NCBI GenBank assembly: GCA_017428945.1
Contig: JAFRPW010000036.1
Coordinates: 62,001-126,000 of the forward strand
DNA from: Bacteroidales bacterium
GTDB taxonomy: Bacteria; Bacteroidota; Bacteroidia; Bacteroidales; UBA932
Reading direction: 5' to 3'
DNA length: 64,000 bases
Part shown: one piece after another, positions 52,501 through 61,481 of the stretch
Layout: each line of letters opens with the position of its first letter
Numbering within the stretch: position 1 is the first letter of the stretch
Translations under genes and position numbers: made by a program
The notes under the pieces: generated by a model
Database searches by the model: none
Seen by the model: only the letters and a program-made list of their open reading frames with translations
Told to the model about the DNA's origin: nothing

Positions 52501-53347
52501 GGTGACGGGGTATTGGCATGTATACTCCGACGGCAAGCGTGCCGATATCCCTTTTGCGACAGATAAAGACAAGGTTTTTGCCATGAATTCCATCGTTATC
52601 TGTGCGCATCAGAACAATATGAACGTGGTTTGCAGCGAGGTGAATGACACACATCTTCATACCGTGGTAAAAGGAGAGAGTGTCGATGGTTTCCGCTCCG
52701 GGCTAAAGAGGCGCTTGACAACACGTGTAAACAGGGTTGGCGGCCCAGAGGCAGGAGAGATATTCATTGCCGCAGGGGAGATTCAGACCCGTGAAGAACT
52801 ACTTGTCAAGATAGTATACACATTCAGAAACTGCCTGGACTGTTTCCGTGGTGCTCCCTGGGAGTACCGTTGGGGCGTTGGGAATCTGTACTTTGCAAGA
52901 AGGAAAGTGGAAGGAACGCCTTTAGGAAACTACTCTGCCAGAGAACGTTACCGCATACTTGAGTGTCGTCAGGACCTCCCGCTTCACTGGAGAATCGATG
53001 ACGATGGCCTGATACTGCCATCAAGTTACATAGATGTGGACGAGGTAGAAAGACTCTTCGGTTCCGTGCGTGCTTTCCTGGCATTTCTTCATGTCAAGAA
53101 AGACGATGAACAACGTCTGAAGCAGAGTTTTGCAAGTAATTACATAGAACAGCGCAGCATTCAGGATATGAGGGAGCGCGCCAACAGGCAGGCTCATCAA
53201 AAGTATGGGATGGCCCTGAGGAATCTTCCTTTTGAAGCCAGAATAGTCATTGCTTCCAGTATGCTGAAATCGCGTACGGCAACGCGTTCCGAAAGCCTGG
53301 CTAAAGCGTTGTTCCTGAAAAAGGAAGACCTTGACCGCCTTTTATGA
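52490..53347 (+). CDS. REP-associated tyrosine transposase-like protein (RAYT, Y1/HUH family)
   Basis: 285 residues. Residues ~25-140 fit the Y1_Tnp (IS200-like) fold. The HUH motif is H55-L56-H57 in NDTHLHTVV. The catalytic tyrosine is Y110 in KIVYTFRNC, followed by the family's ProTrp/TyrArgTrp block (PWEYRWGVGNLYF), matching the usual Y-I-x-x-N-P...Y-P-W-S pattern. A further ~140 C-terminal residues end in a helix-turn-helix-like stretch. RAYTs nick single-stranded REP palindromes. No TnpB gene is present. The stop codon abuts the right arm of REP-like palindromes, as in known REP/RAYT units. Confidence 0.78.
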   Translation: MDDRVTGYWHVYSDGKRADIPFATDKDKVFAMNSIVICAHQNNMNVVCSEVNDTHLHTVVKGESVDGFRSGLKRRLTTRVNRVGGPEAGEIFIAAGEIQTREELLVKIVYTFRNCLDCFRGAPWEYRWGVGNLYFARRKVEGTPLGNYSARERYRILECRQDLPLHWRIDDDGLILPSSYIDVDEVERLFGSVRAFLAFLHVKKDDEQRLKQSFASNYIEQRSIQDMRERANRQAHQKYGMALRNLPFEARIVIASSMLKSRTATRSESLAKALFLKKEDLDRLL

Positions 53348-53505
53348 CGAACACGCTCGAGAGCAAAAAGGGCGGAAAAAGGGGAAAAATGCTCGCGAGG
53401 CGGGGTGGGAAAGGCGGCTCAAGAGCAGATAGGGGCCGGAAACGGCCGAACATGCTCGCGAGCGTGTTCGGCGAGACCGAGGCAGGCACCGGCGGGGGCG
53501 GCAGG
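53347..53505 (-). repeat. Right arm of the ~160-bp REP-like inverted repeat
   Basis: Reverse complement of 50977-51136. It begins at the last base of the RAYT stop codon. It contains the 26-bp palindrome at 53445-53470 and two half copies of GCTCGCGAG/GCTCGAGAG. Confidence 0.85.
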
Positions 53506-53511
53506 AAGGGG

Positions 53512-53556
53512 CCAGCCAGGGAGGGACCAGCCAGGGAGGGACCAGCGAGGGCTAGA
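53512..53556. repeat. 15-bp minisatellite outside the right arm
   Basis: Two exact copies of CCAGCCAGGGAGGGA and a degenerate third that runs into the ispH stop codon. It mirrors the position of the octamer array outside the left arm, but the sequence differs. Confidence 0.7.
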
Positions 53557-54424
53557 GGCGGGAAATGGCGCGGGCAACCTGTTCGAGGAGCCACTTGGGG
53601 GTGGAGGTGGCGCCGCAGACGCCTACGGTGGAGAGGCCCGCGAACCACTGGGAAAGAATCTCCGAGGGACCGCCAACCAGATAGGTCCGGGGGTTGAAGC
53701 TGCGGCACAGGTCGCTGAGGACCTTGCCGTTGGAGGAAGCCTTGCCGGCAACGAAGACGATGACATCGTGGGACGATGCAAAGGACTCCAGCTGAGCGTG
53801 ACGGGATGCCACCTGGGCACAGATGGTATTGTTTACCTTCACCTCCGCCCCGCTAGAGCGGAGCATTTCACAGATTTCCTCGTACTCCAGCGGGCTTTTT
53901 GTGGTCTGGGAAAATATCTCCACGGGCTGGGTTATGTCTATCCTGCCGCTTTCCAGGGCCTCCGTGAGCATGGCGGTGTCTTCAACCACCACGGCGTCAC
54001 CGCCAACCTGGCCAAGAAGACCAAGGACCTCTGCGTGACCAACACGGCCAAAAATGATAACCGTACCGTTAAGCCCGCCGGTATGCAGCCGGGCATAGGC
54101 GTCACGAATCCTGGACTGCAGCTTGAGCACCACGGGACAGGTGCAGTCTATAACTTCCAGATTACGGGCTTGCGCCGCGGTATAGGTTGCCGGAGGCTCT
54201 CCGTGGGCGCGAATAAGGACGGATGACCCCTGGGGCACGTCGGCCACACTGCCCACTGTTTCAAGGCCACTTGCGGCAAGGCGTGAGAGCTCGGCCTCGT
54301 TATGGACTATTGCGCCAAGGGAATAAAGCTTTCCTCCCCCGTCCAGAAACTGCTCTGCACGGGATATGGCCCGGATAACTCCTCCGCAGAAACCGGAGCC
54401 GGGATCCGTCTCGACTTTTAGCAT
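53552..54424 (-). CDS. ispH: 4-hydroxy-3-methylbut-2-enyl diphosphate reductase (IspH)
   Basis: A 290-residue iron-sulfur enzyme of normal length, the last step of the MEP isoprenoid pathway. The three cluster cysteines are C13 (GFCGGV), C96 (DCTCPVV) and the Cys of NNTICAQVASR. RAHGEPP and the C-terminal GATSTPKWLLEQV are also typical. Its ATG lies inside the end of cmk (7-bp overlap), so both are translated from one mRNA. Its stop falls within the third minisatellite unit. Confidence 0.95.
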   Translation of the reverse strand: MLKVETDPGSGFCGGVIRAISRAEQFLDGGGKLYSLGAIVHNEAELSRLAASGLETVGSVADVPQGSSVLIRAHGEPPATYTAAQARNLEVIDCTCPVVLKLQSRIRDAYARLHTGGLNGTVIIFGRVGHAEVLGLLGQVGGDAVVVEDTAMLTEALESGRIDITQPVEIFSQTTKSPLEYEEICEMLRSSGAEVKVNNTICAQVASRHAQLESFASSHDVIVFVAGKASSNGKVLSDLCRSFNPRTYLVGGPSEILSQWFAGLSTVGVCGATSTPKWLLEQVARAISRL

Positions 54425-55116
54425 AGGATGCCGAACCGGCCCTGGATGAGGCCCTGGACCCAGACAAGCTCCTCGTGAAGATTCATGTCCGTATTGTCAA
54501 GCACGAAGGCATCGGGGGCCTGGGTGAGCGGCGAGACCTCGCGATGGGAGTCGATGTAGTCCCTCTCCCGGAGATTGGCAAGGACTTCCTCGAAGGTGGG
54601 GTTGTCCCCCTTGGCCAGCATCTCGTCCAGGCGGCGCTGGGCGCGGACCTTCTCATCGGCCGTCATGAATATCTTGAGCTCCGCGTTGGGGAACACGGTG
54701 GTGCCGATATCACGCCCGTCCATGATCACGCGGCCGCCGGCGCTGAAGGCGTGGAGCTTGTCGTCCACAAAACTGCGCACCCAGCCTATCGCACTTACCG
54801 GACTCACGTGGGACGATACCTCCAGGGTGCGGATTTCCTTCTCTATGCAGCGCTCCCCCAGGAAGAGCTTAGTGGCGCCGTCAATGCTCCGGAAATGAAG
54901 GTCCAGGGTATCTATCACCGCCTTGAGACCGGGCTCGTCAATGGCGCCGTCCCCGGCTATGAGACCGTTTTCCATGGCATACAGGGTAACGCCCCTGTAC
55001 ATTGCGCCGCTGTCCAGATAAAGGAAGCCGAAGGCTCCCGCGACCATTTTTGCGAAGGTACTTTTCCCCGTGGACGAGCAGCCGTCCACCGCTATGATAA
55101 TATCAGGAATGTTCAT
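54418..55116 (-). CDS. cmk: Cytidylate kinase
   Basis: A 232-residue CMP/dCMP kinase. The ATG at 55116 gives MNIPDIIIAVDGCSSTGKST with the P-loop DGCSSTGKST. YLDSGAMYRGVTL, VIMDGRDIGTTVFPNAELKIF in part, and RDYIDSHREVSPL complete the signature. It overlaps ispH by 7 bp, a pairing also common elsewhere in Bacteroidota. The leader is only about 4 nt. Confidence 0.95.
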   Translation of the reverse strand: MNIPDIIIAVDGCSSTGKSTFAKMVAGAFGFLYLDSGAMYRGVTLYAMENGLIAGDGAIDEPGLKAVIDTLDLHFRSIDGATKLFLGERCIEKEIRTLEVSSHVSPVSAIGWVRSFVDDKLHAFSAGGRVIMDGRDIGTTVFPNAELKIFMTADEKVRAQRRLDEMLAKGDNPTFEEVLANLRERDYIDSHREVSPLTQAPDAFVLDNTDMNLHEELVWVQGLIQGRFGILC

Positions 55117-55120
55117 GATA

Positions 55121-55128
55121 CAAAAATA
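55121..55128 (-). promoter_or_regulatory. -7 box of the cmk-ispH operon
   Basis: Minus-strand TATTTTTG ends 4 nt before the cmk ATG. A divergent GATATTTG (55140-55147, one mismatch) probably serves the response-regulator gene. Confidence 0.5.
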
Positions 55129-55167
55129 AATATTTTTTACGATATTTGCATAAATAAGCGCATTCCC

Positions 55168-56316
55168 ATGAAAGTTCTTGTAATTGACGATGAACGTGCC
55201 ATCCGTTACTCCATGAAAGAGATCCTGGAGATGGAAGGATACGAGGTAGAAACCGCCGAAAACGGCGAAGAGGGGCTCTCCAAGGCAGAGAAGGAAAAGT
55301 ACGACGCCATATTCTGCGACATCAAGATGCCGGTCATGGACGGCACGGAGGTCCTGGTCAAGGCAGTGGAAGCTGGAATTGAAAGCCCCGTCATCATGGT
55401 ATCGGGCCATGCCGATATCCAGACTGCTGTAGACTGCATAAAGAAGGGCGCCTTCGACTTCATCGAAAAGCCCCTGGACCTTAACCGCATACTCATCACC
55501 CTCAAGAACGCCACGGACAAGGCCAACCTTGTTTCCCAGACAAAAATCCTCAAGAAGAAAGTCTACGGCCAGCAGATGATAGGCGAGTCGGAAGGCATCA
55601 AACACGTAAGGGAAATCATAGACAAGGTGGCCCCTACCGATGCCGGAGTTCTTATAACCGGGCCCAACGGCTCCGGAAAGGAGCTCGTGGCACGCGCCCT
55701 GCACCAGCAGAGCCAGCGCTCCATGATGCCTTACGTGGAGGTCAACTGCGCGGCAATTCCGTCGGAACTCATCGAGAGCGAGCTGTTCGGCCACGAAAAA
55801 GGCTCTTTCACATCGGCCATCAAACAGCATAAGGGCAAGTTCGAGCAGGCCGACGGCGGCACCCTTTTCCTGGACGAGATAGGAGACATGTCACTGGCCG
55901 CCCAGGCAAAGGTCCTCCGCGTCCTCCAGGAAAGGAGAATCTCCCGGGTGGGCTCTGACAAGGACATCGTGGTAAACGTCAGGGTAATAGCCGCAACCAA
56001 CAAGAACCTCCAGGAAGAAATAGCCAAGGGCAACTTCCGCGAAGACCTCTACCACAGGCTCAGCGTCATCGTCATCAAAGTCCCCACCCTTGACCAGAGG
56101 AAGGACGATATTCCCCTCCTGGTGGCCCATTTCCTGGACCAGATATGCTCAGAGAGCGCCATGCCGCGCAAGGAGTTCTCAAAAGAGGCCATCGACCTTC
56201 TGGTACAGAAGTCCTGGACCGGCAACATCCGCGAGCTCCGCAACGTTGTGGAGCGCCTGCTCATCCTGGGCGGGAATCCGGTAAGCGCACAGGACGTCAA
56301 GGACTATGTAATCTAA
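55168..56316 (+). CDS. NtrC-like response regulator lacking a Fis-type DNA-binding domain
   Basis: 382 residues. The receiver domain (1-~120) has the phospho-acceptor D51 (CDIKMPVMDG) and K101. The AAA+ domain (~135-370) has Walker A GPNGSGKE (165-172), Walker B GGTLFLDEIGD and arginine-finger region REDLYHRLSV. The sigma54-contact loop, normally GAFTGA, reads GSFTSA (212-217). The protein ends directly after the AAA+ lid (NPVSAQDVKDYVI), so the helix-turn-helix is missing. It may act from solution or not use sigma54. It is a likely partner of the NtrY-like kinase at 47396. Confidence 0.88.
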   Translation: MKVLVIDDERAIRYSMKEILEMEGYEVETAENGEEGLSKAEKEKYDAIFCDIKMPVMDGTEVLVKAVEAGIESPVIMVSGHADIQTAVDCIKKGAFDFIEKPLDLNRILITLKNATDKANLVSQTKILKKKVYGQQMIGESEGIKHVREIIDKVAPTDAGVLITGPNGSGKELVARALHQQSQRSMMPYVEVNCAAIPSELIESELFGHEKGSFTSAIKQHKGKFEQADGGTLFLDEIGDMSLAAQAKVLRVLQERRISRVGSDKDIVVNVRVIAATNKNLQEEIAKGNFREDLYHRLSVIVIKVPTLDQRKDDIPLLVAHFLDQICSESAMPRKEFSKEAIDLLVQKSWTGNIRELRNVVERLLILGGNPVSAQDVKDYVI

Positions 56317-56322
56317 AGTGCC

Positions 56323-59300
56323 ATGGCAAAGAAAGGCTGGAAAATACTAAGAAACGTCATTCTGGGGATACTGGCTTTCATCCTGGTTCTCCTGATTGCC
56401 CTGCAGATACTCCTGAGGCCTTCCGTACTCACCTCCCTGGTGAACAAGTACGCCCCGCAGTTCGTAGAGGGCAACATAGAGTTCAGCCAGATAAGGGCAA
56501 GGTTCATAAAAAGCTTCCCTTACGCCAGCATTGAAGCCACGGACTTCCAGATAACCTATCCTCACCAGAGGTACGCCAGATTCGACTCAGTCTACACCTC
56601 CAGTCACCGTTTCAGCCTTCTGAAGGCGGGTAACCAGAGGGACGTGGAAAACGGTACGGACACCCTGGCGTCGGCCCGGAGGCTCTATGCATCGCTCAAT
56701 TACATGTCCCTTGTGGGCGGCACCATAGACGTTCACAAGGTAGAGCTCGAGAAGGCCCGCGTGTTCATCCACCTTTTCGACTCCACCGCCTCCAACCTGG
56801 ACATCTTTCCTTCCGGGGAAAGCGAAGATACCACATCGTCCCCCATGCCGGACATCCGGCTCCACAGGATAAGCCTCAGCGACAAGCCCCTGGTGGTTTT
56901 CACCAATCCGGCCGATACCGTGCACCTTGCCTTCCGCGCAAAGCAGCTGGGCCTGGAGGGAAAGCTTCCTCTGCCAAACTTCTGGAAGGCCGATGCCACC
57001 CTTGAAGTAGACTCCCTCTTCGTGTCCGGGCGCCTTCCGGCCGATACCCTTGCCATAGGCCTCCACAACCTTGACCTGGACGTTGCAAGGCGCCGCGCAA
57101 AGCTGGACGCCAACGCCACGGCCCGCCTCAGGACCAACAGCTTCGGGAGGCTCCGCGTCCCCATCCACCTGGACGGAGACGTCACTTTCCCCAAGACTGA
57201 CGAAGGTGAGTTCGCCGCAAACATCCACAGCCTCACGGCGGGCGTTTCCGCCCTTGAGCTCAAGGCAAAGGGAGACATCCTGAGCCACAGCGAGGGCCTG
57301 GACATGGACATAGACGCCGCCATAGAGGAATGCCCCCTGGGAGATCTCATCAAAGAGTTCCGGGACAACATTGACTTCCTCAAAAAGATAGACACTGACG
57401 CCATCATAAGCCTCACCGCCCATGCGGAGGGCACGTATTCCAAAGATGAGATGCCCGCCATCAGCGCCAGTCTCCTCATCCCCCAGTCCATGGTAGATAT
57501 CCAGGGAGTGGGCAGGAAAGGCACCCTGGCCATTGATGCAGACGTGGTTACAGACAACCAGTCCCGAATGGACGCCTCCGTGCACAAACTGGTTGCAGAC
57601 ATTGCCGGAGCCAAGCTGAACATTACCGGAAACGGCTGGGACATCCTTGGCGAAGACCCTGAACTGGCCGTTGACGGCAAAATCCGCGCAAGGGTGGATT
57701 CCCTCACCAGGGCCTTCCTGGACGGCATCCACGGAGAGGGCATAATCAAAGGGGACATCCACGGAAAGGCAAAGCTTTCCCAGCTTAACCTCAAGGACAT
57801 AGGCTATGCCAACATAGACTGCGACCTCACCGGAGACAACCTCCGCGTAGACATGCCCAAAGACTCCGTCCATGCCTACATCAAGAGCATCAGCATCAAC
57901 GCGGCCACCGACGCCAACAAACGGGACAAGAACATCCGCCAGGGGGCCCGCATACTTGCCCTCAAAGCCGATATCGACACCCTCAACGTCACCTACGGGG
58001 CCGATGTCTTCGCCCGCGGCAGCAACCTCCGCGTAAGGGCCCAGAACTCGGCCGACATCCTCAAGGGCGGCAAGCAGCTCACCCCGCTGATGGGCATCCT
58101 GCAGGTAGACCGCCTGTCCCTGAAGGACCTTGACGGCATAGAGATGGCCCTCAAGGGCAACACGGAGCGCTTCCGCATAATTCCTCCCCAGAAGGGAGAG
58201 AAGAGCCCCACCATAAAGCTCACCTCGGACAGCGAGGCCATTGCCGCCATCATGGAAGGCAATTCCTTCGCGATGAAGAACCTGTCGGCCAACATATCGG
58301 CCCGCCAGCATGTATCCAACGAAAAGTCCAAGAAGGAGCGCAGAAACCACATCCTGGATTCCCTGCAGAGGGTATATCCCGGTACTCCGCGCGACTCCCT
58401 CTTCCGCAAGGCCCGCATGGAGCGCATGGCCCGCGAGCTCAAGGACGACTTCGCCAGTGCCGATGTAATGCTGTCGCTTTCAAAATCGTCCCAGCAGATG
58501 GCCCGCCAGTGGGACTTCAACGGCAGCCTGGGCCTGGACCTCGTGCGCGCATACATCAAGGACTTCCCGCTTAATCCGGAAGTTACGGACGTCAAGGGAG
58601 ATTTCTCCAACGACAAGGTTGACCTCGAGAACATTACCGTCACCGCCGGGCAGTCGGATCTTTCGGCAAGCGCAAGCATAAGCGGCATCCGGAGGCTTCT
58701 CATAGGCCGCGGCAAGCCCTACATCAAGGCCGATGCCAATATCGTCAGCGACTACATCGACGCCAACGAGCTGCTACGCGCCTACGCCCAGTTCGCCCAG
58801 AGCCAGGTGTCCGACGAACCGGTTGACACCACCTCCGAGAGCATTGCCGGAACCAACCTCATCGTCCTTCCCTCCAACCTGGAGGCCAATGTGATGCTGG
58901 AAGGCCACGGCGTAAAGTACGACAGCCTCATGGTTAACTGGGTAGCTGCGGACATAGCCATGCGCGAGCGCACCGTCCAGATAACCAACGCCCTGGCGGC
59001 CTCCAACATGGGAGACCTGTACGTGGAAGGCTTCTACGCCACGCGCGCCAAGGACGATATCAAGGCCGGATTCGACCTCAACATCGTGGACATATCGGCA
59101 GAAAAAGTACTTACCCTGCTGCCTGACGTGAAGAAGGAGATGCCAATCATGAACTCCTTCTCCGGAGACCTGGACATGGAGGTCGCCGCCACCACGGAGA
59201 TAGACACCACCATGAACCTCATCCTTCCCACCGTGGACGGAATCATGCGTTTCACCGGCTCCAAGCTTACCCTCAAGGACAGCAAGGAGTTCACAAAGAT

Positions 59301-59922
59301 TGCAAAGCTGCTGCTGTTCAAGGATAACACGAAGGCCGTTATAGACAACATGTCCGTAGCCGGCATGGTTCGCGACAACACCGCGGAAGTGTTCCCGTTC
59401 GTGCTTGACGTAGACAGATATCTGCTGGCCGCAAGCGGCGTGCAGAACCTTGACGAGAGCTTCAAGTACCATATCTCAGTAATACGCTCCCCGCTCATCG
59501 TGAAATTCGGCCTCAACGCATGGGGCACCGACTTCGACCACATAAAGTACGGTCTTGGCAAGCCGCTGTATACCAGCCCCAACGTGCCCATGTTCACCAA
59601 GCAGCTGGATACCGTCCAGTACAATCTTGTGGCGGCAATCCACAACGTGTTTGAACTGGGCGTGGAGAAGGCAATGGCGGAGAACACCGGCCAGACCATC
59701 ATCCAGGACAGCAAGGCACGCGCCGGCTTTGACATCCAGATAGACACTGTGGCCATGGACGACATCATTATGGCAGAGGTTGAAAGGATGGAAGGCATGA
59801 CGGGCGACGTGGCAGAGCGCGTTGCCGCCCGCCGCGAGGCCCTGAGGCAGGAGGTGCTTAACCTGGAGGAAAAGTACTCAGCCCCTGCACCAGCAGAGTT
59901 GGAAAAGAAAGACGATGAATAG
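56323..59922 (+). CDS. AsmA-like inner-membrane-anchored protein
   Basis: A 1199-residue protein with one N-terminal membrane anchor (~9-31) and a long beta-rich periplasmic part. The start (IRARFIKSFPYASIEATDFQI in part) and the C-terminal region (~900-1130: DLYVEGFYATRAKDDIKAGFDLN ..., FTGSKLTLKDSKEFTKIAKLL) fit the AsmA/TamB-like family of Bacteroidota. Such proteins are thought to bridge the periplasm and move phospholipids. It starts 6 bp after the regulator gene and overlaps prmA by 8 bp. Confidence 0.85.
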   Translation: MAKKGWKILRNVILGILAFILVLLIALQILLRPSVLTSLVNKYAPQFVEGNIEFSQIRARFIKSFPYASIEATDFQITYPHQRYARFDSVYTSSHRFSLLKAGNQRDVENGTDTLASARRLYASLNYMSLVGGTIDVHKVELEKARVFIHLFDSTASNLDIFPSGESEDTTSSPMPDIRLHRISLSDKPLVVFTNPADTVHLAFRAKQLGLEGKLPLPNFWKADATLEVDSLFVSGRLPADTLAIGLHNLDLDVARRRAKLDANATARLRTNSFGRLRVPIHLDGDVTFPKTDEGEFAANIHSLTAGVSALELKAKGDILSHSEGLDMDIDAAIEECPLGDLIKEFRDNIDFLKKIDTDAIISLTAHAEGTYSKDEMPAISASLLIPQSMVDIQGVGRKGTLAIDADVVTDNQSRMDASVHKLVADIAGAKLNITGNGWDILGEDPELAVDGKIRARVDSLTRAFLDGIHGEGIIKGDIHGKAKLSQLNLKDIGYANIDCDLTGDNLRVDMPKDSVHAYIKSISINAATDANKRDKNIRQGARILALKADIDTLNVTYGADVFARGSNLRVRAQNSADILKGGKQLTPLMGILQVDRLSLKDLDGIEMALKGNTERFRIIPPQKGEKSPTIKLTSDSEAIAAIMEGNSFAMKNLSANISARQHVSNEKSKKERRNHILDSLQRVYPGTPRDSLFRKARMERMARELKDDFASADVMLSLSKSSQQMARQWDFNGSLGLDLVRAYIKDFPLNPEVTDVKGDFSNDKVDLENITVTAGQSDLSASASISGIRRLLIGRGKPYIKADANIVSDYIDANELLRAYAQFAQSQVSDEPVDTTSESIAGTNLIVLPSNLEANVMLEGHGVKYDSLMVNWVAADIAMRERTVQITNALAASNMGDLYVEGFYATRAKDDIKAGFDLNIVDISAEKVLTLLPDVKKEMPIMNSFSGDLDMEVAATTEIDTTMNLILPTVDGIMRFTGSKLTLKDSKEFTKIAKLLLFKDNTKAVIDNMSVAGMVRDNTAEVFPFVLDVDRYLLAASGVQNLDESFKYHISVIRSPLIVKFGLNAWGTDFDHIKYGLGKPLYTSPNVPMFTKQLDTVQYNLVAAIHNVFELGVEKAMAENTGQTIIQDSKARAGFDIQIDTVAMDDIIMAEVERMEGMTGDVAERVAARREALRQEVLNLEEKYSAPAPAELEKKDDE

Positions 59923-60754
59923 CCAGGAATACATTGAAGTGTCTGTCCGCATCGCCCCATTCAGCGAGGAGATGGCGGAGGTCCTGATGGCGGAGCTTTC
60001 GGAGCTCCCCTACGATTCCTTCGTCACGGAAGAGCCTTTCCTGAAGTGTTACATCCAGCGGGAAGAATATCGGCCACAGGACTTGAAGGTGGTCCTGAGC
60101 GGATACGACTGCGTTGCCGGATTCAATGCCGTGATGGTTGAAGGCAAAAACTGGAACCGCAACTGGGAGCTGTCTTTCCAGCCCATAGTGGTAGACGGCG
60201 TGGTCACGGTAAAAGCTCCGTTCAACAAGGACGTCCCCCGCACCAGGTACAACATCTGGATAGATCCCAATATGGCCTTCGGCACGGGTTATCACCATAC
60301 TACTTATATGATGATGCAGCGCATGCTGGCGCTTCCCATGCGCGACGCATACGTGTGCGACATGGGGTGCGGAACTGCCATCCTGGGCATCCTGGCCGCC
60401 AAGATGGGTGCTCGGAAGGTTTTTGCCGTGGACATCGACGCAGTGGCCGCACACTCCGCCTGGGGCAACTGCCGATGGAACAAGGTAGGAACGCGCGTGG
60501 AAACCGCCTGCGGCGACGCCTCTCTCATGCAGATGGGAACCTACGATGTGATTCTTGCAAACATCCACAGGAACATAATCCTGGAGGACCTGCCAACTTA
60601 CGCAAGGTCCCTTCGCCGCGGCGGAAGGCTTCTGGTGAGCGGGTTCTACGATGAGGATGTAAATGCCGTAGTAAGCGTAGCAGAAGCCAATGGCCTGACT
60701 CTGTGCGGAAAATCTTCCCGTGAGGGCTGGGCTTGTATTGAATTCGGAAAATGA
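59915..60754 (+). CDS. prmA: Ribosomal protein L11 methyltransferase
   Basis: 279 residues. The central IDPNMAFGTGYHHTTYMMMQ, the SAM motif CDMGCGTAILGILAAKMGA and the NxxY/NPPF-equivalent DVILANIHRNIIL are those of PrmA. It trimethylates ribosomal protein L11. It overlaps AsmA by 8 bp and the next gene by 4 bp. Confidence 0.94.
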   Translation: MNSQEYIEVSVRIAPFSEEMAEVLMAELSELPYDSFVTEEPFLKCYIQREEYRPQDLKVVLSGYDCVAGFNAVMVEGKNWNRNWELSFQPIVVDGVVTVKAPFNKDVPRTRYNIWIDPNMAFGTGYHHTTYMMMQRMLALPMRDAYVCDMGCGTAILGILAAKMGARKVFAVDIDAVAAHSAWGNCRWNKVGTRVETACGDASLMQMGTYDVILANIHRNIILEDLPTYARSLRRGGRLLVSGFYDEDVNAVVSVAEANGLTLCGKSSREGWACIEFGK

Positions 60755-61455
60755 GCATAGGACGTCATGCAGGGAATCTTTCTGCACCCACCGTTGTGAG
60801 TGCGGAGACAATGCTTAGGGCCATCAAGGGGTGCGGAATCGTTCCGTTTTTTGAGAACTCCATTCCCGGGTATTCCATAGAGGAGATGACAGATCCGGTT
60901 TACTGGTTTGACGGGGAGGCCGGCGTCCTTGGCCCATGGGACTGGAAGATAGACTGCCTGCAGAGCGGGGATATCTTCTACGGAAAGTTCCTTTGCGGCG
61001 GCAAGGCGGCGTTTTCAACGCCTTCCTGGTACAAGGAGCTTCGCAATTACAGGCAATCGCTGGGAAAATACGCCCTTGAAAGCGGCCCACAGACGCTTGT
61101 GATGGATTATATCAAGGAGAACGGGAGCATTACAATCAAGGAGGTCCGAAGCCTTCTTGGCGTGAAAAAGAGTGCCGCCGACGCCCTGATGACACGCCTT
61201 CAGATGCAGTGCAGGGTGGTTATCGGAGACCTTGTGCGCGTGTACCGCGGCCCGGAGCTCAAGTACTCCGGCTGGCAGGTGGCGTCCTTCTGCCGGCCGG
61301 AAGACCTGCTATTTGACGCACCACTCCCCTTCGCCAAGCCTACCGCGGAGAGCACACACCACAGCCCTTCAGAGTCCTACGAACTGCTTTCCAATCATAT
61401 TGCAGAGTTCACGGGCGAAACTTCTCCCCGCCTCATTGCTAAGATTCTCGGATAA
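60751..61455 (+). CDS. AlkZ-related winged-helix protein
   Basis: 234 residues, no signal peptide. The stretch from ~20 to ~175 (GCGIVPFFENSIPGYSIEEM, WDWKIDCLQSGDIFYGKF, TRLQMQCRVVIGD) matches the AlkZ-related proteins of Bacteroidota, which are distant relatives of the DNA glycosylase AlkZ that unhooks DNA cross-links. The AlkZ catalytic QxQ motif may correspond to RLQMQ (one reading only). DNA repair is possible but unproven. It overlaps prmA by 4 bp (ATGA). Confidence 0.6.
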   Translation: MSIGRHAGNLSAPTVVSAETMLRAIKGCGIVPFFENSIPGYSIEEMTDPVYWFDGEAGVLGPWDWKIDCLQSGDIFYGKFLCGGKAAFSTPSWYKELRNYRQSLGKYALESGPQTLVMDYIKENGSITIKEVRSLLGVKKSAADALMTRLQMQCRVVIGDLVRVYRGPELKYSGWQVASFCRPEDLLFDAPLPFAKPTAESTHHSPSESYELLSNHIAEFTGETSPRLIAKILG

Positions 61456-61461
61456 TTTTTA

Positions 61462-61469
61462 TATCTTTG
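61462..61469 (+). promoter_or_regulatory. -7 box of the tRNA-Leu gene
   Basis: TATCTTTG fits TAnnTTTG and lies 12 nt upstream of the mature tRNA 5' end. Confidence 0.6.
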
Positions 61470-61481
61470 CACTCCAATCCT

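Noticed and set aside
52490..53347. IS200/IS605 element
   Set aside because: No TnpB, the protein is longer than IS200 TnpA, and the ends are REP-like palindromes shared by both sides and not IS605-type left and right ends.
50977..53505. Classical composite insertion sequence bounded by terminal inverted repeats
   Set aside because: There is no DDE transposase and no evident target duplication, and a housekeeping gene (efp) lies inside. The REP/RAYT explanation fits better.
54475..55167. N-terminal extension of the response regulator
   Set aside because: It lies antisense to cmk and before the promoter; the receiver domain begins exactly at the ATG at 55168.
55117..55830. Upstream extension of cmk
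   Set aside because: It is antisense to the response regulator, and the P-loop motif starts right after the ATG at 55116.
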